In this document: one piece after another, positions 17,138 to 26,528 of the stretch
How positions within the stretch are numbered: position 1 is the stretch's first letter
Layout of the letters: each line of letters starts with the position of its first letter
NCBI RefSeq assembly: GCF_036488675.1
Contig: NZ_CP133148.1
Location: 620,001 to 684,000 of the forward strand
Direction of reading: 5' to 3'
Origin: Sinorhizobium chiapasense
GTDB lineage: Bacteria > Pseudomonadota > Alphaproteobacteria > Rhizobiales > Rhizobiaceae
DNA length: 64,000 nucleotides
Notes under the pieces: generated by a model
Told to the model about the DNA's origin: nothing
Databases searched by the model: none
The model's input: only the letters and a program-made list of their open reading frames with translations
Made by a program: the position numbers and the translations under genes

Positions 17138-19303
17138 ATGCCTGATCTTCTTATCGAACTGCGCTCCGAAGAAATCCCCGCCCGCATGCAGCGCAAGGCG
17201 GCCGGCGACCTGAAGAAGCTCGTGACGGATGCGCTGGTCGAAGCAGGTCTGACCTATGAGGGCGCGCGCGAATACTGGACGCCGCGCCGGCTGACGCTCG
17301 ATATCCGCGGCCTGAATGCGCGCTCTGCCGATATTCGCGAGGAGCGCAAGGGACCGCGCACCGACGCCAACGAAAAGGCGATCGAAGGCTTCCTGCGCGG
17401 CGCGGGCCTCTCCTCGATCAGCGAGGCCCACGTCCACAGCGATCCGAAGAAGGGGGATTTTTACGTCGCCCATATCCTCAAGTCCGGCCGGGCCGCCGAG
17501 GACATCATCGCCGAGGTGATGCCGGGGATCATCCGCAATTTCCCCTGGCCGAAATCCATGCGCTCCGGTGCCGCCTCCGCGAGGCCCGGAAGCCTGCGCT
17601 GGGTGCGCCCGCTCCAGTCGATCGTCTGCACTTTCGGTTCGGAGACGGAGGAAACCAAGGTCATTCCGTTCGAGGTCGACGGCATCGTCGCCTCCAACGT
17701 GACCTTTGGCCACCGTTTCCATGCACCCGAGGCGATCATCGTTCGCCGGTTTGCCGATTATGCCGAAAAGCTCGAGAGGGCGAAGGTCGTGATCGATGCC
17801 GAGCGCCGCAAGCAAATCATCTCCGCCGATGCTCACAACGTCGCCTTCGCCAGTGGCCTCGAACTTGTCGAGGACGAGGGACTGCTCGAGGAGGTGTCAG
17901 ACCTCGTCGAGTGGCCGCAGGTGTTGATGGGAAGTTTTGAGGAGAGCTATCTCGAAATCCCGTCGGAAATCATCCGGTTGACGATCAAGACCAACCAGAA
18001 GTGCTTCGTCACCCGCGAGCCGGGCGCCGAGACGCTGTCGAACAAATTCATCCTCGTGTCGAACATCGAGGCAAGGGACGGCGGCAAGGAAATCGTCCAT
18101 GGCAACGGCAAGGTCGTGCGCGCGCGCCTCTCGGACGCGGCGCATTTCTGGAAGCGGGACCAGGGCAACCTCCCGGATCTCGAAACGCTCGTGCCGTCCG
18201 CGAAGAAATTCGGGCTCGACCTCAAGAAGCCGCTCGACCAGCGCATGGCAAAGCTCGATGCCTTGAACGTGACGTTCCACGCCAAGCTCGGAACGCAGGG
18301 CGAACGCGTCGCCCGCATCCGCGCGCTGGCTGCAGAACTCGCCAAGGTCACGCGCGCGGACGTTGCCGAGGTCGATCGCGCCGCTGTACTGGCCAAGGCC
18401 GATTTGCGGACCGAGGCTGTCGGGGAGTTCCCCGAACTTCAGGGCATCATGGGGCACAAATACGCAGTGCTGCAGGGCGAAACATCCGCCGTCGCCAATG
18501 CGATCGAGGATCACTACAAGCCCCAGGGGCCTTCCGACCGCGTGCCGGCCGATCCCGTTGCCGTGACCGTTGCGCTTGCCGACAAGCTCGACACCCTCGT
18601 TGGCTTCTGGGCGATCGACGAAAAGCCGACGGGTTCGAAGGATCCCTATGCGCTGCGCCGCGCCGCGCTCGGCGTCATCCGGCTCATCCTGGAAGGCAAG
18701 GCGCGCCTGCCGCTCCGGCCGTTTTTCGAAATCGCGCTCGCGGGGCTCAAGGAGCAGAGGCCCAAGGTCGCTGGCGACATTTCTGCCGATCTTCTCGCCT
18801 TTTTCCATGACCGGCTGAAGGTATATCTCCGTGACCTCGGAGCACGCTACGATCTGATCGACGCAGTGTTGGCACCGGACGCCGACGATCTGCTGCTGAT
18901 CGCGCGGCGTGTCGAGGCGCTGACGGCCTTTATCACTGCGGAGGAGGGCAAGAACCTTTTGGCGGGCACCAAGCGCGCGACGCAGATTCTGGCAGCGGAG
19001 GAGAAAAAGGGCACGGAAGTCGCCGCTTCCGTCGATGAGCGGCTCTTTAAACTGGACGCCGAAAGAACGCTTCACGCATCCATCAAGGTCGCGACCGGTG
19101 ATGCGCGCGATGCCATCGTCAACGAGGACTTCCGCTCGGCAATGGCGGCGTTGTCGAAGCTGCGCGACCCGGTCGATGAATTCTTCAACGATGTTCTCGT
19201 GAATGACGAGGATGCCGCGATCCGTGCCAACCGCCTGGCATTGCTTGGGCTCATCCGCTCCGCCACGGGGGCCGTCGCGGATTTCTCGAAGATTGCGGGA
19301 TAA
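17138..19303 (+). CDS. glyS: Glycyl-tRNA synthetase beta subunit
   Basis: Beta subunit of the heterotetrameric glycyl-tRNA synthetase, 721 residues. It contributes tRNA recognition and carries an HD-like domain and a C-terminal anticodon-binding (DALR-like) domain. [20 protein letters not shown] is the conserved N-terminus; [10 protein letters not shown] and [11 protein letters not shown] are internal signatures. The start is the ATG in MPDLLIELR. It lies 99 bases after the DUF2207 gene. Confidence 0.95.
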   Translation: MPDLLIELRSEEIPARMQRKAAGDLKKLVTDALVEAGLTYEGAREYWTPRRLTLDIRGLNARSADIREERKGPRTDANEKAIEGFLRGAGLSSISEAHVHSDPKKGDFYVAHILKSGRAAEDIIAEVMPGIIRNFPWPKSMRSGAASARPGSLRWVRPLQSIVCTFGSETEETKVIPFEVDGIVASNVTFGHRFHAPEAIIVRRFADYAEKLERAKVVIDAERRKQIISADAHNVAFASGLELVEDEGLLEEVSDLVEWPQVLMGSFEESYLEIPSEIIRLTIKTNQKCFVTREPGAETLSNKFILVSNIEARDGGKEIVHGNGKVVRARLSDAAHFWKRDQGNLPDLETLVPSAKKFGLDLKKPLDQRMAKLDALNVTFHAKLGTQGERVARIRALAAELAKVTRADVAEVDRAAVLAKADLRTEAVGEFPELQGIMGHKYAVLQGETSAVANAIEDHYKPQGPSDRVPADPVAVTVALADKLDTLVGFWAIDEKPTGSKDPYALRRAALGVIRLILEGKARLPLRPFFEIALAGLKEQRPKVAGDISADLLAFFHDRLKVYLRDLGARYDLIDAVLAPDADDLLLIARRVEALTAFITAEEGKNLLAGTKRATQILAAEEKKGTEVAASVDERLFKLDAERTLHASIKVATGDARDAIVNEDFRSAMAALSKLRDPVDEFFNDVLVNDEDAAIRANRLALLGLIRSATGAVADFSKIAG

Positions 19304-19402
19304 CGATCGCCGTTCTGGTGCGGTTGCTGGCATTTGTTCCGACACGCTGCGTCGAGCCGCCTTGCATCGACAACCGGGGGCAATTGCCCTATCTCGTAGG
19401 GC

Positions 19403-20269
19403 ATGACGAGCGACCATACGAGTGCGGGTGAAGGCATCATCGAACCGCTGGCCCGTGGGCGTCGCGGCGACTGGATAGCGGTTGCCGAGGACGATGTGCC
19501 GTTCGAACGCATCGAGGCCTTCTTCGCCGGGCCAGCCTACGAGCCGCACCGGCACGATACCTACGCCATCGGGCAGACGCTTTCCGGCGTCCAGAGCTTC
19601 CGCTATCGCGGCGCCGATCGCTTCAGCCTTCCCGGCAGGACGATGGTGCTTCATCCCGACGAACTGCATGACGGCCATGCGGGCAGCGATGACGGTTTCC
19701 GCTATCGCATGATCTACATCGAACCAGCCGCCATTCAAGGCGTCCTAGGTGGCCGTCCGCTGCCCTTCATCCTCGGCGGCATTTCACCCGATCCGCGGCT
19801 TCTTGCAGCGGTTCGCGCGTTGCTGCCCGCGACGGACGCCCGGATCGAAGCGCTGGAGTTCGAGGACGGCCTTTTCGAGCTTGCCCATGCGCTCGAGGCC
19901 GCGGCCGGCGGTCCTTCGCCGCCTGGTCGGGCGCTGGACTACCGCGCGGCGGAACGCGCGCGGCTCTACCTGCACGATTTGCCGGAAGGTACGGTTACGC
20001 TTGAGACGCTTGAGGCGATCAGCGGTCGGGACCGTTGGGGGCTTAGCCGCGACTTCCGGCGGCTGTTCGGCACAAGTCCCTATCGCTATCTCGTTCAACG
20101 TCGCTTGGAGGCGGTGAAAGCCGATCTGCGCCGGGGAGTATCGCCCGCGGAGGCCGCGCTAGATGCCGGTTTTGCCGACCAGGCGCATATGAACCGCCAT
20201 TTCAAGAGGGCCTTCGGTCTTTCGCCGGGACGCTGGCTGCGTATGGCGGGCACGCCAGCCTCCCGTTAA
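19403..20269 (+). CDS. AraC family regulator with N-terminal cupin
   Basis: A 288-residue transcription factor. The N-terminal cupin-like sensor has EPHRHDTYAIGQTLSGVQSF; the C-terminal double helix-turn-helix has LEAISGRDRWGLSRDFRRLFG and GFADQAHMNRHFKRAFGLSP. The signal molecule is unknown. A LysE-type exporter gene lies just downstream on the same strand, and AraC factors often control such exporters, but the link is only positional. The ATG at 19403 follows ctcgtaggg. Confidence 0.88.
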   Translation: MTSDHTSAGEGIIEPLARGRRGDWIAVAEDDVPFERIEAFFAGPAYEPHRHDTYAIGQTLSGVQSFRYRGADRFSLPGRTMVLHPDELHDGHAGSDDGFRYRMIYIEPAAIQGVLGGRPLPFILGGISPDPRLLAAVRALLPATDARIEALEFEDGLFELAHALEAAAGGPSPPGRALDYRAAERARLYLHDLPEGTVTLETLEAISGRDRWGLSRDFRRLFGTSPYRYLVQRRLEAVKADLRRGVSPAEAALDAGFADQAHMNRHFKRAFGLSPGRWLRMAGTPASR

Positions 20270-20327
20270 GCGCTCCGCCGCGCACGATTGTTCAATACTG
20301 CCTGCGACGATCGCCTTAACCTCGGCC

Positions 20328-20432
20328 TACTGCATGGGTCCTTAAATCGTAGCCGATTCAAGGACAAAAACATGCAGCAATTCAAAGTGTTACAGCGTAC
20401 TTGCGCGTCTTAAAGGACGCGCGACGCTGTAG
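20328..20432. repeat. Complete ABC-type palindromic mosaic element
   Basis: ctgcatgggtccttaaatcg-tagc-cgattcaaggac with catgcagcaattcaaagtgt, then cagcgtacttgcgcgtct ... gacgcgcgacgctgtag. Same orientation as the copy at 6468. It fills the gap between the AraC gene and the cupin gene; any promoter of the cupin gene would have to lie in or beside it. Confidence 0.85.
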
Positions 20433-20451
20433 TTGGCAGGAGGAAGAGGCA

Positions 20452-20832
20452 ATGGATGCGTCGAAGCGAAGCTATGCGCCGGTCAATTTTCAGGACAAGC
20501 TCTCGCGGTTTTCCGATCAGTGGCAGCCGCGGGTGATCGCGGAAATCAACGAGTATCAGGTCAAGATCGTCCGCATCGAGGGCGATTTCGTCTGGCATGA
20601 CCATCCGGAAACGGACGAGGCCTTCATCGTGCTGGACGGCACGCTTCGGATCGATTTCCGCGACGGTTCGGTCACCGTCGGACCGGGCGAGATGTACGTC
20701 GTGCCGAAGGGAGTCGAGCACAAGCCCTTTGCTCAAGGTGAAGTGAAGATGCTGCTCATCGAACCGCGCGGCATCCTGAACACCGGCCACGAAGGTGGCG
20801 AGCGCACGGCTGAAAACGATATCTGGGTCTGA
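20452..20832 (+). CDS. Small cupin domain protein
   Basis: A 126-residue single-domain cupin. The metal-binding set is complete: His49 and His51 in FVWHDHPETDEAFIV, Glu55, and His90 in PKGVEHKPF. The start at 20452 follows ggaggaagaggca. An upstream in-frame extension would be encoded by the mosaic element and is rejected. The substrate is unknown. The gene precedes the LysE-type exporter by 17 bases and is likely in one operon with it. Confidence 0.88.
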   Translation: MDASKRSYAPVNFQDKLSRFSDQWQPRVIAEINEYQVKIVRIEGDFVWHDHPETDEAFIVLDGTLRIDFRDGSVTVGPGEMYVVPKGVEHKPFAQGEVKMLLIEPRGILNTGHEGGERTAENDIWV

Positions 20833-20849
20833 CGCCGGGGGATGCGACC

Positions 20850-21437
20850 ATGGTCGGCGATCTCGCTCTCCTGGTTCTCGCGGCGCTGCCGCTGATGGGC
20901 AGTCCAGGCCCGGCGACGCTCAGCCTCGCCGGCATGGGCGCGGCCCACGGCATGCGCCTGAGCGTGCACTACGCCGCCGGTGTCAATATCGGCACGATTG
21001 CCGTCGTGCTGGCGATCGCCGCGGGCGTAACCGCTATCATTCTTGAATTGCCGGGTATGAAGCCGGCGCTCATGATTTTCGCCGGCGTGTATATGATCTA
21101 TCTCGCATGGCATATCGCCACTGCGCCGCCGGTTGCCGCTCAAGAACAGGGCTCGGGCGCTCCCTCCTTCCTCAGCGGCTTGGTGCTCGCTATCGCCAAC
21201 CCCAAAGCCTATGCCGCGATCGGCGCCGTTTATGCGGGTAGTACTACCGGTGCGGACGAAAGCGCCATTGCGAAGGTTATCGCTCTCAGCATCCTCGCAA
21301 TCGCCGTCAATACGATCTGGCTCTGGTTCGGTGCCGCTATCGCGGCGATCCTCCGTGACCCGCAAAAGGCGCGTGTCGCCAACTTGATCTTCGCTTTTCT
21401 TTTGCTGGGCTCCGTCGCGTTGCCTTTGCTTCGGTAG
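20850..21437 (+). CDS. LysE/RhtB family exporter
   Basis: A 195-residue inner membrane protein with about six hydrophobic segments and the family start LLVLAALPLMGSPGPATLSL, corresponding to the conserved GPG region of LysE transporters. Family members export amino acids or related small molecules. The neighbouring cupin and AraC genes suggest a small stress or metabolite-export unit; the substrate is unknown. Confidence 0.87.
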   Translation: MVGDLALLVLAALPLMGSPGPATLSLAGMGAAHGMRLSVHYAAGVNIGTIAVVLAIAAGVTAIILELPGMKPALMIFAGVYMIYLAWHIATAPPVAAQEQGSGAPSFLSGLVLAIANPKAYAAIGAVYAGSTTGADESAIAKVIALSILAIAVNTIWLWFGAAIAAILRDPQKARVANLIFAFLLLGSVALPLLR

Positions 21438-21481
21438 ATTCGCCCCTTGAAGAGATGTGCGGCGACCGTCTATGAAGCGGC

Positions 21482-21967
21482 ATGACCGCCAAAATCCTCG
21501 TCAGTGCCTGTCTCATGGGCCATGCGGTGCGCTATGACGGCGCGTCGAAGCCGCTTTCTCATCCGGCGATCGATCGCTGGCGCAACGAGGGCCGGCTTGT
21601 GACGATCTGTCCCGAGATGTCGGCCGGCATGCCGGTTCCACGCCCGCCGGCGGAGATCGCGAGCGGGCAGGCGGGATCCGACGTGCTCGCAGGAAGGGCT
21701 CGTGTGGTTGAAAAGAGCGGCCGCGACGTGACCGACGAATTTGTTCGAGCGGCCGAAAATACCTTGTCGCTTGCGCTCGAAACCGGCTGTCGCTTCGCGT
21801 TGCTGATCGACGGCAGTCCGTCCTGCGGTTCAGGCTTCATCTACGACGGCAGCTTCAGCGGAGCGCGGCAGTCGGGCATGGGCGTGACCGCCGCATTGCT
21901 GCGGCAGAACGGCATCGAGATTTATTCCGACGGGGAAATAGATCGTCTGGTCGCCAGGGCAGGGTGA
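21482..21967 (+). CDS. DUF523 domain protein
   Basis: A 161-residue protein matching DUF523: LVSACLMGHAVRYDG at the N-terminus, CPEMSAGMPVPRPPAEI, and LLIDGSPSCGSGFIYDG. The conserved cysteines (ACL, CPE, SCGS) suggest metal or Fe-S binding. No biochemical role is established that I can name. It starts 44 bases after the exporter gene and may be the last gene of that unit. Confidence 0.88.
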   Translation: MTAKILVSACLMGHAVRYDGASKPLSHPAIDRWRNEGRLVTICPEMSAGMPVPRPPAEIASGQAGSDVLAGRARVVEKSGRDVTDEFVRAAENTLSLALETGCRFALLIDGSPSCGSGFIYDGSFSGARQSGMGVTAALLRQNGIEIYSDGEIDRLVARAG

Positions 21968-22108
21968 GGAATGCGACTGTCCGGTATCCCGCAAAAGATT
22001 ACGCCCCTGCTTCTCTCAGGGGCGCAATCTCTCGCCATTGCAGCGAATACCCGTCAGCCGTGAATCAGGGGTCAGCTGGACGGGGCAGGGAACTGTATTT
22101 ATATGGTT

Positions 22109-22627
22109 TTAATCTAGCCGAAGTTCGAATCCAGCCGGATCAAATTCCTGTGAGTTGCCCACCATCGAGGCTGCAACCGGTTCCGCGCGCGAGACCGCGT
22201 GAACAGCGGCGGTTTTGGCCGTCTCATCGATCTCCGAGGAAACGACTTCATTCGTGCCGGGGTGGCTGAGATCGGCGCTTGCGGAGGCATTCGCCGTTGC
22301 CGGTTCGACTTTCATTGCCGCGGCTCTCACCACTTCCTCGGGTGCCTTGCTGACGAAGACGACCGGTGATCCACCGAGCCAGGCTTCCGTGCGCACCAGC
22401 TTCACCTCGCCGTCGATTTCCTTGAGTTCGACCTTGTCGGTGCCGGGAGCGATCTCGGGAACGACATAGGAGGACTTCTTCTTCGGCTGCAGCGGCGGGC
22501 AGTCCGCGCAGGAAACCGCAGCGACACTGGAGTTGACCGCCTTGCCGGAGACGACGTCCTCGATCGAGGACGCAGCGGCTGTGCCGGCGAGAAGCGCGAA
22601 AGCGGCGGAGATAAGCAGGGAACGCAT
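22109..22627 (-). CDS. Exported hypothetical protein
   Basis: 172 residues with a clear signal peptide (LLISAAFALLAGTAAASS). The mature part carries VSCADCPPLQPKKKSSYVVP, a CxxCPP motif that may bind metal or form a disulfide, then VRTEAWLGGSPVVFVSKAPEE. The C-terminus is Ala/Val/Glu rich and of low complexity. I do not recognise a named family, though the sequence has the look of a rhizobial conserved exported protein. It stands alone, facing away from purD's 3' end. Confidence 0.7.
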   Translation of the reverse strand: MRSLLISAAFALLAGTAAASSIEDVVSGKAVNSSVAAVSCADCPPLQPKKKSSYVVPEIAPGTDKVELKEIDGEVKLVRTEAWLGGSPVVFVSKAPEEVVRAAAMKVEPATANASASADLSHPGTNEVVSSEIDETAKTAAVHAVSRAEPVAASMVGNSQEFDPAGFELRLD

Positions 22628-22738
22628 TGGATTCTCCTCGAAACTATCGAGACCGACAATATGCGTTTTCCCTTACCTTCCCGTCAGGGGGATTGGTAAA
22701 AATTGAATGATGCCGCCTTTCTCGCTTACAAATCGCGT

Positions 22739-22781
22739 TTATGACTTTGGGTCGATTCGACCCAAAATCATCGTGATCTAG
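22739..22781. repeat. Partial RIME-like palindrome
   Basis: tttatgactttgggtcga-tt-cgacccaaaatcat followed by cgtgatctag. It matches the first module of the elements at 5790 and 44036. Its last bases contain the complement of the purD stop codon (22778-22780). Confidence 0.7.
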
Positions 22782-24049
22782 GCGGTTTCCCGGGCGACGG
22801 CGCGCCAGCCGATGTCGCGGCGATAGAATCCGTTTTCCCATGATATGCCGCGCAGGGCCGCGTAAGCCGCGTCTTTGGCCTCGCCGACGCTTTCGCCCAT
22901 CGCCGTGACGTTCAGTACGCGGCCGCCGGTCGCCACCAACTGATCGCCATTCATCGCCGTTCCGGCATGAAACACCTTGGTCGTCGCGGATTCACCGGGT
23001 AGAGCCGTGATCGGCGTGTTCTTCTCGTAGGCGCCCGGATATCCCCGCGAGGCCATGACGACCGTCAGCGCCGCCTCGTCCCGCCAGTCAACGCTCATCT
23101 CGCCAAGCGTCCCGGTGGCTGCGGCGTAGAGCAGCGGCAACAGATCGCTCTGCATGCGCATCATCAGCACCTGGCATTCGGGGTCGCCGAAGCGGACGTT
23201 GTATTCGATGAGTTCCGGGCCCTTTCCGGTGATCATCAGCCCGGCGAAAAAGACGCCGGTGAACGGATAGCCGCTTTCGGCCATGCCGCGCATCGTCGGC
23301 TCGATGATCTCCTTCATCGTGCGCTCGACCATTTCGGCCGTCATCACCGGTGCAGGCGAATAGGCGCCCATGCCGCCGGTGTTTGGCCCGGTGTCGCCGT
23401 CGCCGACGCGCTTGTGATCCTGTGCCGAAGCGAGCGGCAGGGCGTTCTTGCCGTCGCAGAGACAGAAGAAGCTCGCTTCCTCGCCGTCGAGATAGGCCTC
23501 GACGACGACTTCGGCGCCGGCGGACCCGAACGCACCGGCAAAGCACTCGTCGACGGCGGCCAGCGCCTCGTCAAGCGTCATCGCGACGGTGACGCCCTTG
23601 CCGGCGGCGAGTCCGTCGGCCTTGATCACGATCGGAGCACCTTGCTCCCGCACATAGGCTTTTGCTGGCTCCGCCTCGGTGAACCGTCTGTAGGCGCCGG
23701 TCGGAATGCCATATTTCGCACAGAGATCCTTGGTGAAGCCCTTGGAGCCTTCGAGCTGCGCAGCGGCGGCAGACGGACCGAAGACCGCAATGCCTGCGGC
23801 GCGGAGTGTGTCCGCAAGCCCCGCGACGAGTGGCGCCTCGGGGCCGACGACGACGAAATCGATCGCCGCCCGCCGGCAGAAATCGACCACAGCCTGTTGG
23901 TTGTCGACATCGAGGGCTACGATCGTTGCTTCTTCGGCGATGCCGGGATTTCCCGGTGCGGCATAAAGCGCGGTCAGTTTCGGCGATTGTGCGATTTTCC
24001 ACGCAAGCGCATGTTCGCGTCCGCCCGATCCGATCAGAAGAACCTTCAT
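22778..24049 (-). CDS. purD: Phosphoribosylamine-glycine ligase
   Basis: ATP-grasp enzyme that joins glycine to 5-phosphoribosylamine in purine synthesis, 423 residues. [19 protein letters not shown] is the family N-terminus. The ATP-grasp core includes [13 protein letters not shown], and [10 protein letters not shown] and [10 protein letters not shown] are catalytic signatures. The second ATG, at 24049, is preferred because gagggtgg lies just upstream. The stop codon sits at the end of a partial palindromic repeat. Confidence 0.95.
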   Translation of the reverse strand: MKVLLIGSGGREHALAWKIAQSPKLTALYAAPGNPGIAEEATIVALDVDNQQAVVDFCRRAAIDFVVVGPEAPLVAGLADTLRAAGIAVFGPSAAAAQLEGSKGFTKDLCAKYGIPTGAYRRFTEAEPAKAYVREQGAPIVIKADGLAAGKGVTVAMTLDEALAAVDECFAGAFGSAGAEVVVEAYLDGEEASFFCLCDGKNALPLASAQDHKRVGDGDTGPNTGGMGAYSPAPVMTAEMVERTMKEIIEPTMRGMAESGYPFTGVFFAGLMITGKGPELIEYNVRFGDPECQVLMMRMQSDLLPLLYAAATGTLGEMSVDWRDEAALTVVMASRGYPGAYEKNTPITALPGESATTKVFHAGTAMNGDQLVATGGRVLNVTAMGESVGEAKDAAYAALRGISWENGFYRRDIGWRAVARETA

Positions 24050-24137
24050 TGCCACCCTCGCCATCAGGTAATTGCTGCGCTGCGGTTAGGACGGCAGGCG
24101 GGGTAAGGTCAAGGAAAAAGCGGTGTTCGCGATGGAT

Positions 24138-26528
24138 TCAAATGGACACCGGGGTCGAGCGGGCGGCTGTCCGCCATTCCTCGGCATTGCCTTCAACCGC
24201 TTCGGCCGTGGCGCGCGCCGTTCGGGTCAGCGCCCAGATTCCGAGATCGTCGAGCGAAAGCGGCTTGCTGATCAGATAGCCTTGGAAGCGGTCGCAGCCG
24301 GCCGCGGTCAGCATCGCGAGCTTTTCCGGCGTATCCACGCCTTCGCCAACCACGGCCATATCCTTCGCGTGGCAGAGCGCGACGACGGCTTTGAGGACCG
24401 GCAGGGACTGTGACGCGGTCAGGTTGGAGACGAGCGCCCTGTCGAGTTTGATCGTGTCCGCGGCATAGTCGATGATTTGCTGAACCGAGGTGTAGCCTGC
24501 GCCAAAATCGTCGATGGAGAGGCGGAAGCCCTTTTGGCGCAGTTCCTCGATATTCCGCCGCAACTGATCGCTCACTTTGACCGCGAAGGTCTCCGTCAGT
24601 TCGATATCGATCGACTGCGGCTGAAGTCCATGGCGTTCGACACAATCGGAAAAATAGTCGCTGATCGAGCGTGAGTGCAGTTCGGCGGAGGAGATGTTGA
24701 TCGCCAGCACGGTGTCGGGTCCGAAAAGCGCTTTCAGTTGGGCGCAATCGGACATCGCCTTGTTGATGACCCACCAATCGATCTTGGAAAACAGGCCGGA
24801 GCTTTCCGCGATCGGCACGAACTCGTCCGGAGTGACGTTGCCGAGAATGGGGGAGTGCCAGCGCAGCAGGGCCTCGCAGCCGGTGACGCGGCCTTTCGTG
24901 TCGACGATCGGCATGTAGACAAGGCGAAACTGCTCGTCTGGATCGAGAGAGCGCAGTTCCTCCTGAATCTGGCGCAACCGCGTGCGTCTGTCATGAAGGG
25001 CGCGCGAGAAACGGCTGGAGCGGTTCTTGCCGGCGCTCTTGGCCTGATACATGGCGGCGTCGGCATTGGAGATCAGTTCGGCGACATTGCTGGCGTCGTC
25101 CGGACAGATTGCCGCGCCGATGCTCGCCGTCACCGGGAAGCGCTTGCCGGAAACCTCGAAGCCGTCCTCGAACAGAGCAAGAATTGCTGCGGCGATTTCC
25201 CTGACGGTGCCGTCACCCGGTATCGAGCGCACCAGGACGGCGAATTCGTCGCCGGACAGGCGGGCGAAGATCGCTGGTTTCTGTCCCCGTCTTCGGGTGA
25301 TGGCGTCGACGTGGTCTGCTAGTCGGGCGGCAAGCGTCTTGAGGAGTTCGTCGCCGACTTCGTGGCCATGCTTGTCGTTGACAAATTTGAAATTGTCGAT
25401 GTCGATGAACAGCAAGCTGCATTTTTCGCCGGACGAAATGGCGTCCTGAACGACACCGGCAGCAAGCGTGTTGAAATGCGCGCGATTGCTGATGCCGGTA
25501 AGCGTGTCCGTCCAGGAGCTTCGCTGAACGAGCTCCAGGGCATGGACCGACTGGCGATGCAATTCACGGATGTTTTGGGTCAGGCGGCCGATTTCGCCCG
25601 CTTCGTCGCGATCGACGATTTCATCGCGCGCTCCTACCATGACCGCCATGACATTGGCATCGAGCGTGGCGATCGGCCCGGTAATGAAGCGTCGGATCAG
25701 GAAGACGATCAGCCAGATTGAAAAAAGGCTCATCGCCACTGCACCAAGCGCAAGTAACGTCTTCTGGCGCATCATCTGGCTGTCGAAATGCGCGTCCGAA
25801 ATCGTCAGCGTCGCATAGAGCGCCGGTCCGAGGGGTGTGCTTGCCGAAAGGTCATCGGTAACGGCGAGCGGCCAGGGCTGGAGAACGATGTCGGACTCAT
25901 ATTCCTTCTTCAGCCTCGTCTGCATCTCAAGGAACCGATCGGGCTGCACGGCCACCTGCATCAGGAGCGCGTTCGCCTTGTTGCTGGGCAGGGGGCGGCC
26001 CAAGGTGATCGGATCGATGAACTGGGAGTAGACGATTCTGGGCCGTCCGCCGACGTCGTGAAGATAGGTCCAATCCGTAAGTTTGCTGCCCTTGACGAGT
26101 TGCCTGGCGAGTTCGACCTGTGCCTGGTCGACCTCCGCAAACGGATCCCAGCTGTTTTCGAAATAATATTCCGGTTCGAGCTTGGAGGTCAGGATGACGA
26201 GCGAGACGAAACCCATTGGGTCGTCCGAGAGCGACTTTACGCTCTCTTGCAGACGCACGCCGAGCGCATTGGCGCGATAGGTCCTGTCCGTTTCGGATAC
26301 GAACTGGCGCAACGCATTGCTGTTCAGCAGCGCATTGAGGAAGCTTTTGCTCCGTCGGACCTCGTTCTGAAAGACTGCGGCCGCATGCTCGAGCCTTTGC
26401 GAGAGCTTGGCGTGTTCCAGCGCCCGGATCGAGCGGCTCTGGGCGACGTGAACCGAAAAGGCAGCGAGGAGGTAGCCCGCAAGCACCACAGGGAAGATGA
26501 GGATGAGTGCGCGCTTACCGAGTGTCAC
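24138..26528 (-). CDS. Membrane GGDEF-EAL cyclic-di-GMP protein (MbaA-like)
   Basis: About 796 residues from the GTG at 26528. Order: membrane helix near residues 5-27, a periplasmic sensor of about 230 residues, a second helix near 255-280, a HAMP-like linker, a GGDEF domain (RLSGDEFAVLVR near 420) and an EAL domain (GCEALLRW near 550). The GGDEF motif reads SGDEF. The EAL residues look complete (EALLRW, NISS, ELTETF, DDFGAGY, KLDRAL), so diguanylate breakdown is expected and synthesis is possible. The start overlaps the stop of the PotD-like gene (GTGA), indicating translational coupling. This matches the NspS-MbaA polyamine system of Vibrio cholerae. Confidence 0.88.
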   Translation of the reverse strand: MTLGKRALILIFPVVLAGYLLAAFSVHVAQSRSIRALEHAKLSQRLEHAAAVFQNEVRRSKSFLNALLNSNALRQFVSETDRTYRANALGVRLQESVKSLSDDPMGFVSLVILTSKLEPEYYFENSWDPFAEVDQAQVELARQLVKGSKLTDWTYLHDVGGRPRIVYSQFIDPITLGRPLPSNKANALLMQVAVQPDRFLEMQTRLKKEYESDIVLQPWPLAVTDDLSASTPLGPALYATLTISDAHFDSQMMRQKTLLALGAVAMSLFSIWLIVFLIRRFITGPIATLDANVMAVMVGARDEIVDRDEAGEIGRLTQNIRELHRQSVHALELVQRSSWTDTLTGISNRAHFNTLAAGVVQDAISSGEKCSLLFIDIDNFKFVNDKHGHEVGDELLKTLAARLADHVDAITRRRGQKPAIFARLSGDEFAVLVRSIPGDGTVREIAAAILALFEDGFEVSGKRFPVTASIGAAICPDDASNVAELISNADAAMYQAKSAGKNRSSRFSRALHDRRTRLRQIQEELRSLDPDEQFRLVYMPIVDTKGRVTGCEALLRWHSPILGNVTPDEFVPIAESSGLFSKIDWWVINKAMSDCAQLKALFGPDTVLAINISSAELHSRSISDYFSDCVERHGLQPQSIDIELTETFAVKVSDQLRRNIEELRQKGFRLSIDDFGAGYTSVQQIIDYAADTIKLDRALVSNLTASQSLPVLKAVVALCHAKDMAVVGEGVDTPEKLAMLTAAGCDRFQGYLISKPLSLDDLGIWALTRTARATAEAVEGNAEEWRTAARSTPVSI

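Noticed and set aside
17897..19738. Open frame of 613 codons on the minus strand across glyS
   Set aside because: It mirrors the glyS frame in high-GC DNA, has no ribosome site and no recognisable domain; glyS on the plus strand is certain.
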